The notes: generated by a model not told the origin, from the letters alone. A DNA stretch of 16,004 bases from Solobacterium sp. (GCA_017514645.1 JAFWJP010000159.1:1-16004), one strand, 5' to 3'. Shown: positions 9,028 through 16,004, numbered from the stretch's first letter. Made by a program: numbers and translations.

Positions 9028-9866
9028 TTTTTGTCTCCTTTCACCATGAAGACAAACAGGTCTTCAATATCCACCGTTCCTGTTTCCATCTCCGGAATCC
9101 GGTCTTTCCGGACGATCGCGTCAATTCCGTACGGTGTTGTCCGGGTACCGACGATAGCCTCCGGATCCAGTTCCACCAGTTCTTCCGCCGTACAGTGCAG
9201 GGTACCGTACAGCTCCTTGATCCGGTCCTTCTCCTCCACCAGAATCATCTTTCCTTCGTGCAGGAAGCTGACATAGTCGCAGACCTTCTCCAGATCACTG
9301 ACGATGTGCGACGACAGCAGAACGGTATGATTCTCCTCCCGGGTAAAGTCCAGCAGGATATCCAGCAGTTCATCACGGACGACCGGATCCAGACCGCTTG
9401 TCGCCTCATCCAGCAGGAGAAGGCGCGGACGGTGGGACATTGCACAGGCAATGCCGGCCTTCATCTTGTTGCCGCGGGACATCTGCGAAAACGTCTTGTC
9501 TTCCGGAATCTTCAATGTCCGGATCAGTTCCCTGTAGCGATCCTCATCCCAGTTTTTGTAGATTCCTTTCATGATCATGCCGATCTCATTCATCTTCATG
9601 GCTGAAGGCAGATTGACATCATCCATGACCACACCGATCTCTTCCTTGATCCCCGGATGTGCCCGCAGATCCGTCTGTCCCAGCACTTCCGCTGTACCGC
9701 TGTCCTGCCGGATCATACCCAGCAGGATCCTCATAATCGTGGATTTGCCGGCACCGTTCTCACCGACCAGTCCCATGATCATCCCTTCCGGAACGGACCA
9801 GGTCAGATCCTGAAGCGTATATCCCGGCCAGTGTTTGGTGACGTTTTTCATTTCGATCGCGTTCAT
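9024..9866 (-). CDS. ABC transporter ATP-binding protein (YtrB/BcrA-like)
   Basis: A 280-residue ABC ATPase. Walker A is GENGAGKST (35-43), the signature MSRGNKMKAG (129-138), Walker B LLLLDE with Asp153/Glu154, D-loop SGLD, and the switch His187 in LSSHIV. SRGNKMK replaces the common LSGGQ; such signatures occur in ATPases of GntR-linked exporters. I chose ATG 9866 rather than a longer version because it overlaps the regulator stop (ATGA) and has GGAGGAG a few bases upstream; it also gives the normal start MNAIEMKNVTK. It should power the membrane protein encoded next. Related systems respond to cell-wall antibiotics or bacitracin, but no substrate can be read here. If the permease is dead, the ATPase has no partner in this window. 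Confidence 0.92.
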   Translation of the reverse strand: MNAIEMKNVTKHWPGYTLQDLTWSVPEGMIMGLVGENGAGKSTIMRILLGMIRQDSGTAEVLGQTDLRAHPGIKEEIGVVMDDVNLPSAMKMNEIGMIMKGIYKNWDEDRYRELIRTLKIPEDKTFSQMSRGNKMKAGIACAMSHRPRLLLLDEATSGLDPVVRDELLDILLDFTREENHTVLLSSHIVSDLEKVCDYVSFLHEGKMILVEEKDRIKELYGTLHCTAEELVELDPEAIVGTRTTPYGIDAIVRKDRIPEMETGTVDIEDLFVFMVKGDKK

Positions 9867-10240
9867 TGCGTCTCCTCCCAGATGGTATTCCACATCTCAA
9901 GTACTTCTTCTTTTGTCAGGCTGCAGGCTAAGGCAAGCGCACGGATCTCTTCCATGGCGGCTTCCATGCGCCTCAGATTGCCTTCCCGCACCAGTTCCAG
10001 GTTCTTCTCTGCCACAAAGCATCCTTTTCCCGCTACCGTGTACAGGAAGCCTTCCTTCTCCAGCTCATCATACGCGCGCTTGGTGGTGATCACGCTGATG
10101 CGCAGGTCCTTGGCAAGCGTGCGGATGGATGGCAGGGGATCTTCGGGTTTCAGGGTACCGTTGATGATCTGGTCCTTGATCTGGGTATAGATATGGGTAT
10201 AGATCGGGGTACCGCTGCGGTTATCGATCAGTATGTTCAT
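9863..10240 (-). CDS. GntR family transcriptional regulator, YtrA subfamily
   Basis: A 125-residue repressor-type protein. The winged helix-turn-helix spans roughly residues 10-75: GTPIYTHIYTQIKDQIINGT, then LPSIRTLAKDLRISVITTKR and AYDELEKEGFLYTVAGKGCF. The remaining 50 residues form a short helical tail with no room for a ligand-binding domain, which is the YtrA subfamily pattern. YtrA-type regulators usually repress their own ABC transporter operon. ATG 10240-10238 is preceded by AGAGG about 7 bases upstream; longer in-frame versions run back over the promoter and are not plausible. The stop overlaps the ATPase start. A palindrome overlaps its transcription start, which suggests autorepression. 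Confidence 0.92.
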   Translation of the reverse strand: MNILIDNRSGTPIYTHIYTQIKDQIINGTLKPEDPLPSIRTLAKDLRISVITTKRAYDELEKEGFLYTVAGKGCFVAEKNLELVREGNLRRMEAAMEEIRALALACSLTKEEVLEMWNTIWEETQ

Positions 10241-10250
10241 TCCGTTACCT

Positions 10251-10276
10251 CTGTATATATACAGTATATACAGTAT
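10251..10276. promoter_or_regulatory. Candidate GntR (YtrA-type) operator
   Basis: CTGTATATATACAG (10251-10264) is a perfect 14-bp palindrome. The 9-mer TATATACAG occurs twice in tandem (10256-10264 and 10265-10273), so a second overlapping half-site array exists. The block covers the -10 and start point of the regulator's own promoter. Symmetry fits a dimeric GntR protein; binding itself is inferred. Confidence 0.68.
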
Positions 10277-10290
10277 GCACGGATTGTCAA
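10263..10290 (-). promoter_or_regulatory. Promoter of the GntR-ABC operon
   Basis: On the minus strand there is a perfect -35 TTGACA (10290-10285), a 16-base spacer and a -10 TATACT (10268-10263). The start point falls near 10256, inside the palindrome, about 16 bases before the ATG. Confidence 0.8.
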
Positions 10291-10336
10291 CGTGATACGC
10301 AATTGTCTTTTCCTGTGTACCGACAGGAAGAGGGCA

Positions 10337-10345
10337 TGATAAAAT
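10337..10345 (+). promoter_or_regulatory. Candidate extended -10 of the rapZ operon
   Basis: TGATAAAAT has the TGn extension plus TAAAAT (5 of 6 matches). No good -35 is seen. Transcription would start about 10351-10353, at the second of the two possible rapZ start codons, so the mRNA might be leaderless. An alternative is a promoter further upstream that I did not recognise. Confidence 0.35.
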
Positions 10346-10346
10346 A

Positions 10347-11219
10347 ATGAACATGGAAAACACAAAGGAAATCATACTCATCAGCGGAATGAGCGGTGCC
10401 GGGAAGAGCGCCGTATCCCGTATTCTGGAGGATATGGGTTATTTCTGCATTGATAATCTGCCTGCCAGCCTGATCGGTGCGTTTGTGAAGATGGTGGAGA
10501 CATCGGGTGATGTGCGCTATCGTCAGCTGGCCCTGAGTACATCTGCAGCGGATTTTCCGGAATTTCTGAATTCCCTGAAGGGAGAAGGGCTGGAGATGCA
10601 GGTGCTGTTTCTGGACTGTGAAGACAAGGAACTGCTCAGCCGGTACAAGAGCACACGGCGGTCTCATCCGCTGCTTCTGAGCAACCAGGCAAATACACTG
10701 GAAGAAGCCATCAGCGTGGAGCGTTCCATGTTCCAGGCATACCGTCAGGATTCCTTCCTGAACCTGGACACGACCTATCTGAGCGAGAAACAGCTGAAGG
10801 CAAGACTGGTCAAGTACTTCGGAAAGCGTTCAGAACCGACGTTCTCGGTATCTTTCATTTCCTTCGGCTACAAGCACGGGGTACCGATGGATGCCGATCT
10901 CATGGTGGATGTACGTTTCCTGCCGAACCCGTTCTGGGTAGAGGAACTGCGTTCGCATACCGGCAATGACCGCGATGTGTACGACTATGTCATGGACAAT
11001 GATCAGACGCGGGAATTCCTGCACTATTTCCTGGAATTCACGAACTACGCGTTCCGGGAATACGCCAAGGAAGGCAAGAATCACTTTACCTGTGCCATCG
11101 GCTGTACGGGCGGACAGCACCGTTCAGTCGCCATAGCCAATTACCTGTATGAGTATTACAAGGATGATTACCGGTGCTATCTGGAACACCGTGACATCGA
11201 CAGGGACAGGAAATCATGA
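10347..11219 (+). CDS. rapZ: RapZ/YvcJ family nucleotide-binding protein
   Basis: A 290-residue P-loop protein. The Walker A loop GMSGAGKS is at 14-21, followed by the family motif IDNLPASLI (about 34-42). The C-terminal half ends in the conserved GCTGGQHRSVAIA (about 251-263). In B. subtilis YvcJ binds and hydrolyses nucleotides; in E. coli RapZ is an RNA-binding adaptor that tunes glucosamine-6-phosphate synthase through sRNAs. The role in this organism is not settled by sequence. The start is ambiguous: ATG 10347 or ATG 10353 (288 residues). A purine-rich AGGAAGAGGG at 10324-10333 is rather far from both. The stop overlaps the yvcK start, and the rapZ-yvcK-whiA order is the conserved Gram-positive cluster. 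Confidence 0.95.
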   Translation: MNMENTKEIILISGMSGAGKSAVSRILEDMGYFCIDNLPASLIGAFVKMVETSGDVRYRQLALSTSAADFPEFLNSLKGEGLEMQVLFLDCEDKELLSRYKSTRRSHPLLLSNQANTLEEAISVERSMFQAYRQDSFLNLDTTYLSEKQLKARLVKYFGKRSEPTFSVSFISFGYKHGVPMDADLMVDVRFLPNPFWVEELRSHTGNDRDVYDYVMDNDQTREFLHYFLEFTNYAFREYAKEGKNHFTCAIGCTGGQHRSVAIANYLYEYYKDDYRCYLEHRDIDRDRKS

Positions 11220-12160
11220 AGCGGGTGGTCGTGATCGGCGGCGGACACGGACAGTCCCAGATCTGCCGCTCCATCAAGAATATCGACGATATCAGTATCA
11301 GTGCCATTGTGACGGTTGCGGATGACGGGGGCAGTACCGGCCGTCTGCGCCGGCAGTTCAGCATTCCGGCCATGGGTGATATCCGGAACGTCATGATCTC
11401 TCTGGCAGAGCGGGAAACAACGATGAGTGAACTGATGGATTACCGCTTTGATGATCCGGACGGTACGGAAACGGATATCCACGGACATAATCTCGGGAAT
11501 CTGATCCTGACGGCGATGACACAGCTGAGCGGGTCTTTTCTTGAGGCGATCCAGACGGTCGGCGATGTTCTGAACGTCAGGGGAAGGATCATACCCGCAA
11601 CATCCCAGGTCATTACGCTGTACGCACTGATGCGGGATGGGGTGATCGTGAAGGGGGAAGCGAATATTCCTACGGTGCACAACCACATCTCCAAGGTGTT
11701 CTATGACTGCGATGTAGCGGCGACACCTGCGGCTGTGGAGGCGATTCTGGAAGCGGATCTGATCATCTACGGCATCGGTTCGGTCTATACGAGCCTGATC
11801 CCGAATATCATCATTCCGGGAATCAGACAGGCTCTGAAGGAGACAAAGGCAAAGCGTGTCTATTTTGCCAATGCCATGACCCAGCCGGGCGAGACGGACG
11901 GCTACAGTGTGGAAGACCATGTACAGGCCCTGCTGGATCATGGGGCACCGGTGGATATGGTCGTCATTGCGGATGATGAACTGCCGAAGCAGAATGTCCG
12001 CAATTACTTCAACCAGAACAGCATGCCGGTACTTCTGGAGGAAACAGAACATGATTACGAGGTGCTGGAAGTACCTCTGCTCGGATTTGAGAACGGGCTG
12101 ATCCGTCATGATACGGAAAAACTGCGCAGGGTCGTGGAAACTCTGCTGGAAGGTATCTGA
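11216..12160 (+). CDS. yvcK: YvcK/GlmR family protein (gluconeogenesis and cell-wall precursor factor)
   Basis: A 314-residue member of the CofD/YvcK fold. It shows the N-terminal glycine loop GGGHGQS (8-14), ADDGGSTGRLR (35-45), and GHNLGNLILTA near residue 90. The loop has His where B. subtilis has Thr (GGGTG). In B. subtilis the protein binds UDP-GlcNAc, helps direct carbon to amino sugars through GlmS, and is needed for normal shape on gluconeogenic substrates. The family is related to a 2-phospho-L-lactate transferase of F420 synthesis, but F420 function is not expected here. The start ATG lies in ATGA with the end of rapZ; the stop TGA shares one base with the whiA ATG, so all three are translationally coupled. 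Confidence 0.95.
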   Translation: MKRVVVIGGGHGQSQICRSIKNIDDISISAIVTVADDGGSTGRLRRQFSIPAMGDIRNVMISLAERETTMSELMDYRFDDPDGTETDIHGHNLGNLILTAMTQLSGSFLEAIQTVGDVLNVRGRIIPATSQVITLYALMRDGVIVKGEANIPTVHNHISKVFYDCDVAATPAAVEAILEADLIIYGIGSVYTSLIPNIIIPGIRQALKETKAKRVYFANAMTQPGETDGYSVEDHVQALLDHGAPVDMVVIADDELPKQNVRNYFNQNSMPVLLEETEHDYEVLEVPLLGFENGLIRHDTEKLRRVVETLLEGI

Positions 12161-13134
12161 TGTCCTTTGCGGGTGATATCAAGGCGGAAATCGCGCTGAA
12201 TGAGCTGGAAGAGGCAGAATCGACGGCGGAACTGTCAGCACTGATCCAGATGACGTCGTCCCTTTCGATTTCCAGCCGGGGGCTGACGCTGGTCTGTACG
12301 ACGCAGAATGCCGGGGTGGCAAGGCTGATCTACCGCCTCTGCCGTGATCGCTATGATGCCAGGATCACACCTGCCGTCAAGCGCCGGGTGAATCTGAAGA
12401 AGAATCTGATCTATACGCTCCGGATCGAGGGAGATGTCAAGGAGATCCTGAGCGATCTGGGACTGTATTCCGCCTACGGACTGCGGGACCGGCCGCTGAT
12501 GAAGGTCGTTGCCAGGGACAGCTGTGCCCGGGCATATCTGGCCGGTGCGTTCATGGCCCAGGGTTCCTGCAATTCACCGGAGACATCGAACTACCATCTG
12601 GATATTCTCTGCAACAACCGGAAGCACGCTGAGTTCATCCAGGAGCTGATGGATCGGTTCGGGATTGACGCAAAGCTGAGCGAACGCCGCGGACATGATA
12701 TCGTCTATGTCAAGGCTGCTGAGAAGATCGGGGATTTTCTCCGGGTGATCGGGGCAGACCGCTGTCTGATGGAATTCGAGGAAGTGCGGATCGACCGGGA
12801 TCTTGCCAGCAGTATTACCCGTCTGAACAATGTGGAAGTGGCCAATGTTGTCAGGGTCATGAAGGCCGGACAGGAACAGCTGGAGGACATAGCGGTCCTG
12901 GAAGAGTACGATATTGTCAGGAATCTGGATGAGCGGCTGAAGGATATCATTGATCTCAGGAAGCGCTATCCGGAAACTTCGCTCAGTGAACTGGCGGAGA
13001 TCTATGAAGAAGAGACCGGAAACAGGATGTCCAAATCCGGTCTGAAACATCGTTTTGTCAAACTGCATGAACTGCGGGTCAAAGCGGAAAAGGACAGGAA
13101 GGAGAGACATGATCACAAAGGCAAACAGCGGTGA
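12160..13134 (+). CDS. whiA: WhiA family DNA-binding protein
   Basis: The product has 324 residues, near the family norm. The N-terminal part is the LAGLIDADG-like domain that has lost nuclease function; its core YLAGAFMAQG is at 126-135, followed by a SCNSPETSNYHLDI stretch typical of WhiA. The C-terminal helix-turn-helix is at about 268-302 (SLSELAEIYEEETG, then MSKSGLKHRFVKL). In Streptomyces it controls sporulation genes; in Bacillus it influences division and chromosome segregation. ATG 12160 shares a base with the yvcK stop (TGATG) and GGAAGG (12148-12153) precedes it. The C-terminal tail is very basic and overlaps the next gene by 26 bases. Confidence 0.95.
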   Translation: MSFAGDIKAEIALNELEEAESTAELSALIQMTSSLSISSRGLTLVCTTQNAGVARLIYRLCRDRYDARITPAVKRRVNLKKNLIYTLRIEGDVKEILSDLGLYSAYGLRDRPLMKVVARDSCARAYLAGAFMAQGSCNSPETSNYHLDILCNNRKHAEFIQELMDRFGIDAKLSERRGHDIVYVKAAEKIGDFLRVIGADRCLMEFEEVRIDRDLASSITRLNNVEVANVVRVMKAGQEQLEDIAVLEEYDIVRNLDERLKDIIDLRKRYPETSLSELAEIYEEETGNRMSKSGLKHRFVKLHELRVKAEKDRKERHDHKGKQR

Positions 13135-14023
13135 CAGAACCGCAGTGAAGAATATCTGGAAGAAGAACTACTCCACCATGGATCCCCGTTACCTGGAGTA
13201 TCATTTCCGCAATGAATGGAAGGAAGAAGATACACTGACCAGTGTCCGGGAGGGAGAACTGATCGGAGCGGTGGAACGCAGAAAGTATCCGCTGATGTTC
13301 AACGGACGCGTACTGCAGGCAAGCGTGCTTTCGGGACTGGTGTTTGAGCCGCGTCTGCGCAGTGCGGCAAATGAGCTGGAACTGGTGGACAGCGTGATCG
13401 ATGCCTGTGAGCATTCCGAACTGCTGACGCTGGTATCCACGGAGCGGGCGGATCTGTACAGGGCGTACCGGTTTGAACCGGTATACCGCAGAAGGGACTA
13501 TCATCTCACCAGGAACAAGATCCAGAGCATTACGATCTTCGGATGTGCCTACGATCCGTCTCCTCTGGATATGATCAAGGTCTATTCCAACTTCAGCAAG
13601 CGCTTCAACGGATTCTTTGCCAGAACCCTGGAGGATTTCAAGGAACTGAAGCAGGAAGTCGCCGCAAGGAGCGGAAAGATCGTTGCCTACTACGATGCGA
13701 AAAATAACATCCGGGGATACGCTGTGCTGCTCATCGAAGGACGGGAAGTCCGCATCCGGGAATGTGTCTATCTGGATTCCATGGCGCTGATGAAGCTGGT
13801 GAACGCAGCGCTGCAGGACAGAGCGGATGTTCATCTGGTCGTATCCGAGGCGGAAAAACTGGATGTACTGTTTCCGGACTGCGATGTACGGATCTACGAT
13901 TCCATGCTGGTGAGGCTCAATGACGCGGAACTGTTCTCGCGTCTCTTCGGCAAAAGAGTACAGACCGCGAAGGAAGCGTTCGCGCTGTCCATCCGGCCCC
14001 TCAATTTAAGTGAACTCAGATAG
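13109..14023 (+). CDS. Eis-like two-domain GNAT acetyltransferase, short form
   Basis: A 304-residue protein starting MITKANSGDRTAVKNIWKKN, a typical GNAT opening. Residues 1 to about 140 resemble the first GNAT domain of Eis-type enzymes, with a strand ending LVFEP and a late block LYRAYRFEPVYRRRDY. Residues about 150-265 resemble the second, cofactor-free GNAT domain (NGFFARTLEDF, then IRGYAVLLIEG and VRIRECVYL). Eis proteins of about 400 residues end in an SCP2-like domain; here only its start is left (MLVRLNDAELFSRLFG). Where a GNAT enzyme has R-G-x-G for acetyl-CoA, this one reads RSAANE (84-89), so activity is doubtful. ATG 13109 has AGGAAGGAG just before it and overlaps whiA; longer in-frame starts run further into whiA. 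Substrate unknown. Confidence 0.65.
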   Translation: MITKANSGDRTAVKNIWKKNYSTMDPRYLEYHFRNEWKEEDTLTSVREGELIGAVERRKYPLMFNGRVLQASVLSGLVFEPRLRSAANELELVDSVIDACEHSELLTLVSTERADLYRAYRFEPVYRRRDYHLTRNKIQSITIFGCAYDPSPLDMIKVYSNFSKRFNGFFARTLEDFKELKQEVAARSGKIVAYYDAKNNIRGYAVLLIEGREVRIRECVYLDSMALMKLVNAALQDRADVHLVVSEAEKLDVLFPDCDVRIYDSMLVRLNDAELFSRLFGKRVQTAKEAFALSIRPLNLSELR

Positions 14024-14033
14024 ATGAATGGTG

Positions 14034-14039
14034 TATAAT
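14034..14039 (+). promoter_or_regulatory. -10 box of gap
   Basis: A perfect TATAAT about 10 bases after the GNAT stop. The best -35 at 17 bases is the weak TGAACT (14011-14016). Start expected near 14046. No terminator separates gap from the rapZ operon, so readthrough could add to its transcription. Confidence 0.55.
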
Positions 14040-14048
14040 AGGCGAAGA

Positions 14049-14062
14049 GAGTTTTGAAACTC
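14049..14062 (+). promoter_or_regulatory. 5' leader stem-loop of gap mRNA, next to the Shine-Dalgarno
   Basis: GAGTTTTGAAACTC can fold as a 5-bp stem with a 4-base loop, almost at the predicted 5' end of the mRNA and touching AGGAGG at 14063-14068. Such 5' stems can protect abundant mRNAs from decay. The Shine-Dalgarno stays free. The same AGGAGG, 9 bases before ATG 14078, decides the start of gap over a TTG at 14054. Confidence 0.45.
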
Positions 14063-14077
14063 AGGAGGATAATCATT

Positions 14078-15118
14078 ATGAAAAATGTAAGAGTAGCGAT
14101 CAACGGATTCGGCCGTATCGGTCGTCTGGCATTCCGTCAGATGTTCGGTGCTGAAGGATATGAGATCGTGGCAATCAACGACCTGACAAAGCCTTCCATG
14201 CTGGCAAACCTGCTGAAGTATGATACAGCGCAGGGCGGCTATGCCGGTGCTTACGGTGAAGGCAAGCACACAGTCACAGCTGATGACGAGGCAAACACGA
14301 TCACCGTTGACGGCAAGACACTGCAGATCTACAAGGAAGCTGATGCGGCCAAGCTGCCGTGGGGCGAACTGGATGTCGATGTTGTTCTGGAGTGCACAGG
14401 CTTCAACACAAAGAAGGAAAAAGCACAGGCACACATCGATGCAGGCGCGAAGAAGGTCGTTATCTCCGCTCCGGCAGGAAATGATCTGCCGACGATCGTC
14501 TACAACGTCAACCACAAGACACTGACACCGGAAGACAAGATCATTTCTGCAGCATCCTGCACAACGAACTGCCTGGCTCCGATGACAGACGCACTGAACA
14601 AGTACGCTCCGATCCAGAGCGGTATCATGTGCACAGTCCACGCTTATACAGGCGACCAGATGATCCTGGACGGACCGCACCGCAAGGGTGACCTCCGCCG
14701 TGCACGTGCCGGTGCTTCCAACATCGTTCCGAACAGCACAGGTGCTGCGAAGGCCATCGGTCTGGTTATTCCGGAACTGAACGGCAAGCTCATCGGTTCT
14801 GCTCAGCGTGTTCCGACGATTACAGGTTCCACGACACTGCTGTTTGCGGTCGTCAAGGGTGAGGATATCACGGTTGAAGGCATCAACGCAGCAATGAAGG
14901 CAGCTGCCAACGAGTCCTTCGGCTACAACGAGGATCCGATCGTTTCTTCCGATATCATCGGCATGCGTTTCGGTTCCCTGTTCGACGCAACACAGACGAT
15001 GGTCACAAAGATTGCGGACGGACTGTATGAAGTACAGGTTGTCTCCTGGTATGACAACGAGAACTCCTACACATCCCAGATGGTCAGGACGATCAAGTAC
15101 TTCGCTGAACTGGCTTAA
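14078..15118 (+). CDS. gap: Glyceraldehyde-3-phosphate dehydrogenase, type I, NAD-dependent
   Basis: A 346-residue cytosolic glycolytic enzyme that oxidises glyceraldehyde-3-phosphate to 1,3-bisphosphoglycerate with NAD+. The Rossmann motif INGFGRIGR is at the N-terminus, followed by INDL, whose Asp favours NAD over NADP. The active-site block SAASCTTNC carries the catalytic Cys161; the base is His188 in VHAYTGDQ. The C-terminal [12 protein letters not shown] is canonical. Codon choice differs from the neighbours, with heavy use of ACA for Thr and GCA/GCT for Ala, as expected for a very highly expressed gene. It stands alone between its own -10 and a strong terminator, without pgk or tpi. The NAD-type Asp and the glycolytic context make it the catabolic GapA type rather than GapB. 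Confidence 0.98.
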   Translation: MKNVRVAINGFGRIGRLAFRQMFGAEGYEIVAINDLTKPSMLANLLKYDTAQGGYAGAYGEGKHTVTADDEANTITVDGKTLQIYKEADAAKLPWGELDVDVVLECTGFNTKKEKAQAHIDAGAKKVVISAPAGNDLPTIVYNVNHKTLTPEDKIISAASCTTNCLAPMTDALNKYAPIQSGIMCTVHAYTGDQMILDGPHRKGDLRRARAGASNIVPNSTGAAKAIGLVIPELNGKLIGSAQRVPTITGSTTLLFAVVKGEDITVEGINAAMKAAANESFGYNEDPIVSSDIIGMRFGSLFDATQTMVTKIADGLYEVQVVSWYDNENSYTSQMVRTIKYFAELA

Positions 15119-15131
15119 TACTGTACAGCAG

Positions 15132-15159
15132 AAGATCACTCTCCGGAGTGATCTTTTTT
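15132..15159 (+). terminator. Strong Rho-independent terminator of gap
   Basis: AAGATCACTC and GAGTGATCTT form a perfect 10-bp stem closed by a TCCG tetraloop and end in six Ts. It begins 14 bases after the gap stop. Confidence 0.95.
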
Positions 15160-15168
15160 CATGTCTGC

Positions 15169-15177
15169 TGATATACT
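15169..15177 (+). promoter_or_regulatory. Extended -10 of the nitroreductase operon
   Basis: TGATATACT contains TATACT with the TGn extension, just after the gap terminator. The -35 region would fall inside the terminator and is not recognisable. The start would be near 15184, leaving a leader of about 20 bases with AGAAGGA before the ATG. Confidence 0.45.
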
Positions 15178-15204
15178 TGAATTAATACGAAAGAAGGATA
15201 CAGT

Positions 15205-15732
15205 ATGGAATTCAATGAACTGCTTCAGAAACGGCGCAGTGTACGTGCCTACACCGAACCCGCACCGCATGATGCGATCCGGGACATCCTGATCAAGGCC
15301 CAGCAGGCACCGTCCTGGGCCCATACTCAGAATGCGAGATGCTATGTGGTGGAAAGCCCGGAAATGCTGGAGGATTTCCGCAATGCGGTCCTGCCGGAGT
15401 TCAACCAGAAGAACTCTGCCAACGCTGCTCTGATCGTAACGACTTTCGTCAAGGGTCTGGCCGGGTTTTCCCGGGGAATACAGATGAATGAACCGGGAGA
15501 GGAGTGGGGAGCCTACGATCTCGGTCTGCATGATGCGTATCTGATATTTGCCGCAAGAGATGCCGGATACGATACGCTGATCATGGGAGCCCGCAACGGA
15601 GAGATGATCCGTGAGATGCTGGGAATCCCGGAGAACGAAGAAGTAATGTCGGTGATCGCCATCGGTAAGCAGGCAGCGGAACCGAACGAACGTACCCACA
15701 AGGATCCGGATGAAGTGATCCGCTTCTTCTGA
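15205..15732 (+). CDS. Nitroreductase family protein (FMN-dependent)
   Basis: A 175-residue flavoenzyme of the nitroreductase/oxidoreductase fold. The N-terminal RRSVRAYT (10-17) supplies the FMN phosphate contacts Arg10 and Ser12. QQAPSWAHTQNARCYVV matches the second flavin-binding strip, and IREMLGIPENEEVMSVIAIG is the usual C-terminal block. Members reduce nitro groups, quinones or flavins with NAD(P)H; the natural substrate is not evident. AGAAGGA (15192-15198) precedes the ATG. The flavin reductase-like gene 20 bases downstream, with its own Shine-Dalgarno, suggests a two-gene redox operon. Confidence 0.9.
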   Translation: MEFNELLQKRRSVRAYTEPAPHDAIRDILIKAQQAPSWAHTQNARCYVVESPEMLEDFRNAVLPEFNQKNSANAALIVTTFVKGLAGFSRGIQMNEPGEEWGAYDLGLHDAYLIFAARDAGYDTLIMGARNGEMIREMLGIPENEEVMSVIAIGKQAAEPNERTHKDPDEVIRFF

Positions 15733-15752
15733 TCGGAAAAGGAGAAATGAAT

Positions 15753-16004
15753 ATGGCAAGAGTAGATTTCGGCGCCAAGCCGCTCATGTTTCCGCAGCCG
15801 GTGCTGATCGTTGCGACCTATGACGAAAACGGTGTGCCGAACGCCATGAACGCAGCCTGGGGCATTACCACGGATTTCGCGGAGATCTCCATCAGTATGT
15901 CTGAGCACAAGACAACGGAGAACCTGAAATACCACCCGGCATTTACCGTCAGTATGGCAACGGAGGACTACGTTGCGGCCTGTGACTATGTCGGTATTGA
16001 ATCA
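15753..16004 (+). CDS. Flavin reductase-like / FMN-binding split-barrel protein, partial (C-terminus outside window)
   Basis: Only the first 84 codons are in the window and the frame is open at the right edge. The sequence starts MARVDFGAKPLMFPQPVLIV and continues GVPNAMNAAWGITTD, then SMSEHKTTENLKYHPAFTVS. This is the flavin reductase (DIM6/NTAB) pattern: an early strand in which small residues contact FMN, then the KTTxNL block before FxVS. Members are usually about 180-200 residues, so more than half is missing. Two in-frame ATGs exist; I chose 15753 because AGGAG at 15740-15744 is 8 bases from it but only 2 from ATG 15747. It is probably translated with the upstream nitroreductase. Confidence 0.85.
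   Translation, partial: MARVDFGAKPLMFPQPVLIVATYDENGVPNAMNAAWGITTDFAEISISMSEHKTTENLKYHPAFTVSMATEDYVAACDYVGIES

Noticed and set aside
14006..15139. A 377-codon minus-strand frame opposite gap, very rich in Cys, Asp and Arg
   Set aside because: Shadow of the highly biased codon usage of gap; no plausible protein family.
1..16004. CRISPR arrays, tRNA/rRNA genes, insertion sequences, prophage genes
   Set aside because: No spaced direct repeats, tRNA-like cloverleaf, transposase motif or terminal inverted repeats were found by reading; intergenic gaps are all shorter than about 120 bases.

Overview
The window reads as a chromosomal stretch of a low-to-mid GC Bacillota (Firmicutes), by eye a little over 50% GC. 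The markers are HPr kinase/phosphorylase (HprK), a RapZ-YvcK-WhiA cluster, a short GntR regulator with an ABC transporter, and strong AGGAGG-type ribosome binding sites. Erysipelotrichia is my best guess, partly because YvcK has a GGGHG loop instead of the Bacillus GGGTG loop; no rRNA or other phylogenetic marker here proves it. The standard code with TGA as stop applies, since several intact genes end in TGA.

Layout: (1) 1-879, minus strand, the N-terminal 293 residues of a MATE efflux pump that runs off the left edge. (2) 953-8319, plus strand, a tight run mutS - uvrA - hprK::HAD fusion - OsmC-like gene, closed by a terminator at 8332-8359 and a second, longer hairpin at 8375-8405. (3) 8410-10240, minus strand, a three-gene unit read GntR regulator - ABC ATPase - ABC permease. 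Its genes are linked by ATGA overlaps and driven by a near-consensus promoter whose start overlaps a palindromic operator; the permease reading frame carries TGA as its third codon. (4) 10347-14023, plus strand, rapZ - yvcK - whiA - a two-domain Eis-like GNAT protein, all overlapping or nearly so. (5) 14078-15118, gap, with its own -10 box, a small 5' stem-loop and a strong terminator. (6) 15205-16004, a nitroreductase and the start of a flavin reductase-like protein, probably one operon.

The most interesting object is the 533-residue product at 6321-7922. It joins a complete HprK to a complete HAD phosphatase resembling PpaX, the pyrophosphatase whose gene lies near hprK in Bacillus. HprK releases pyrophosphate when it dephosphorylates seryl-phosphorylated HPr, and PpaX destroys pyrophosphate. 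One chain would therefore carry a reaction and the removal of its product. The HprK half also has Ser144 where the family has an active-site His, and a His in its P-loop (GHSGIGKS). The gene is translationally coupled to uvrA by ATGA, so a DNA repair pair (mutS, uvrA) and a carbon-catabolite regulator share a transcript.

Other points to check are the TGA at permease codon 3, the mutS-uvrA pairing without mutL or uvrB, the GNAT protein with a degenerate acetyl-CoA motif and a shortened C-terminus, and two promoters so close to their genes that the mRNAs may be leaderless. No tRNA, rRNA, CRISPR, insertion sequence or prophage gene was seen.
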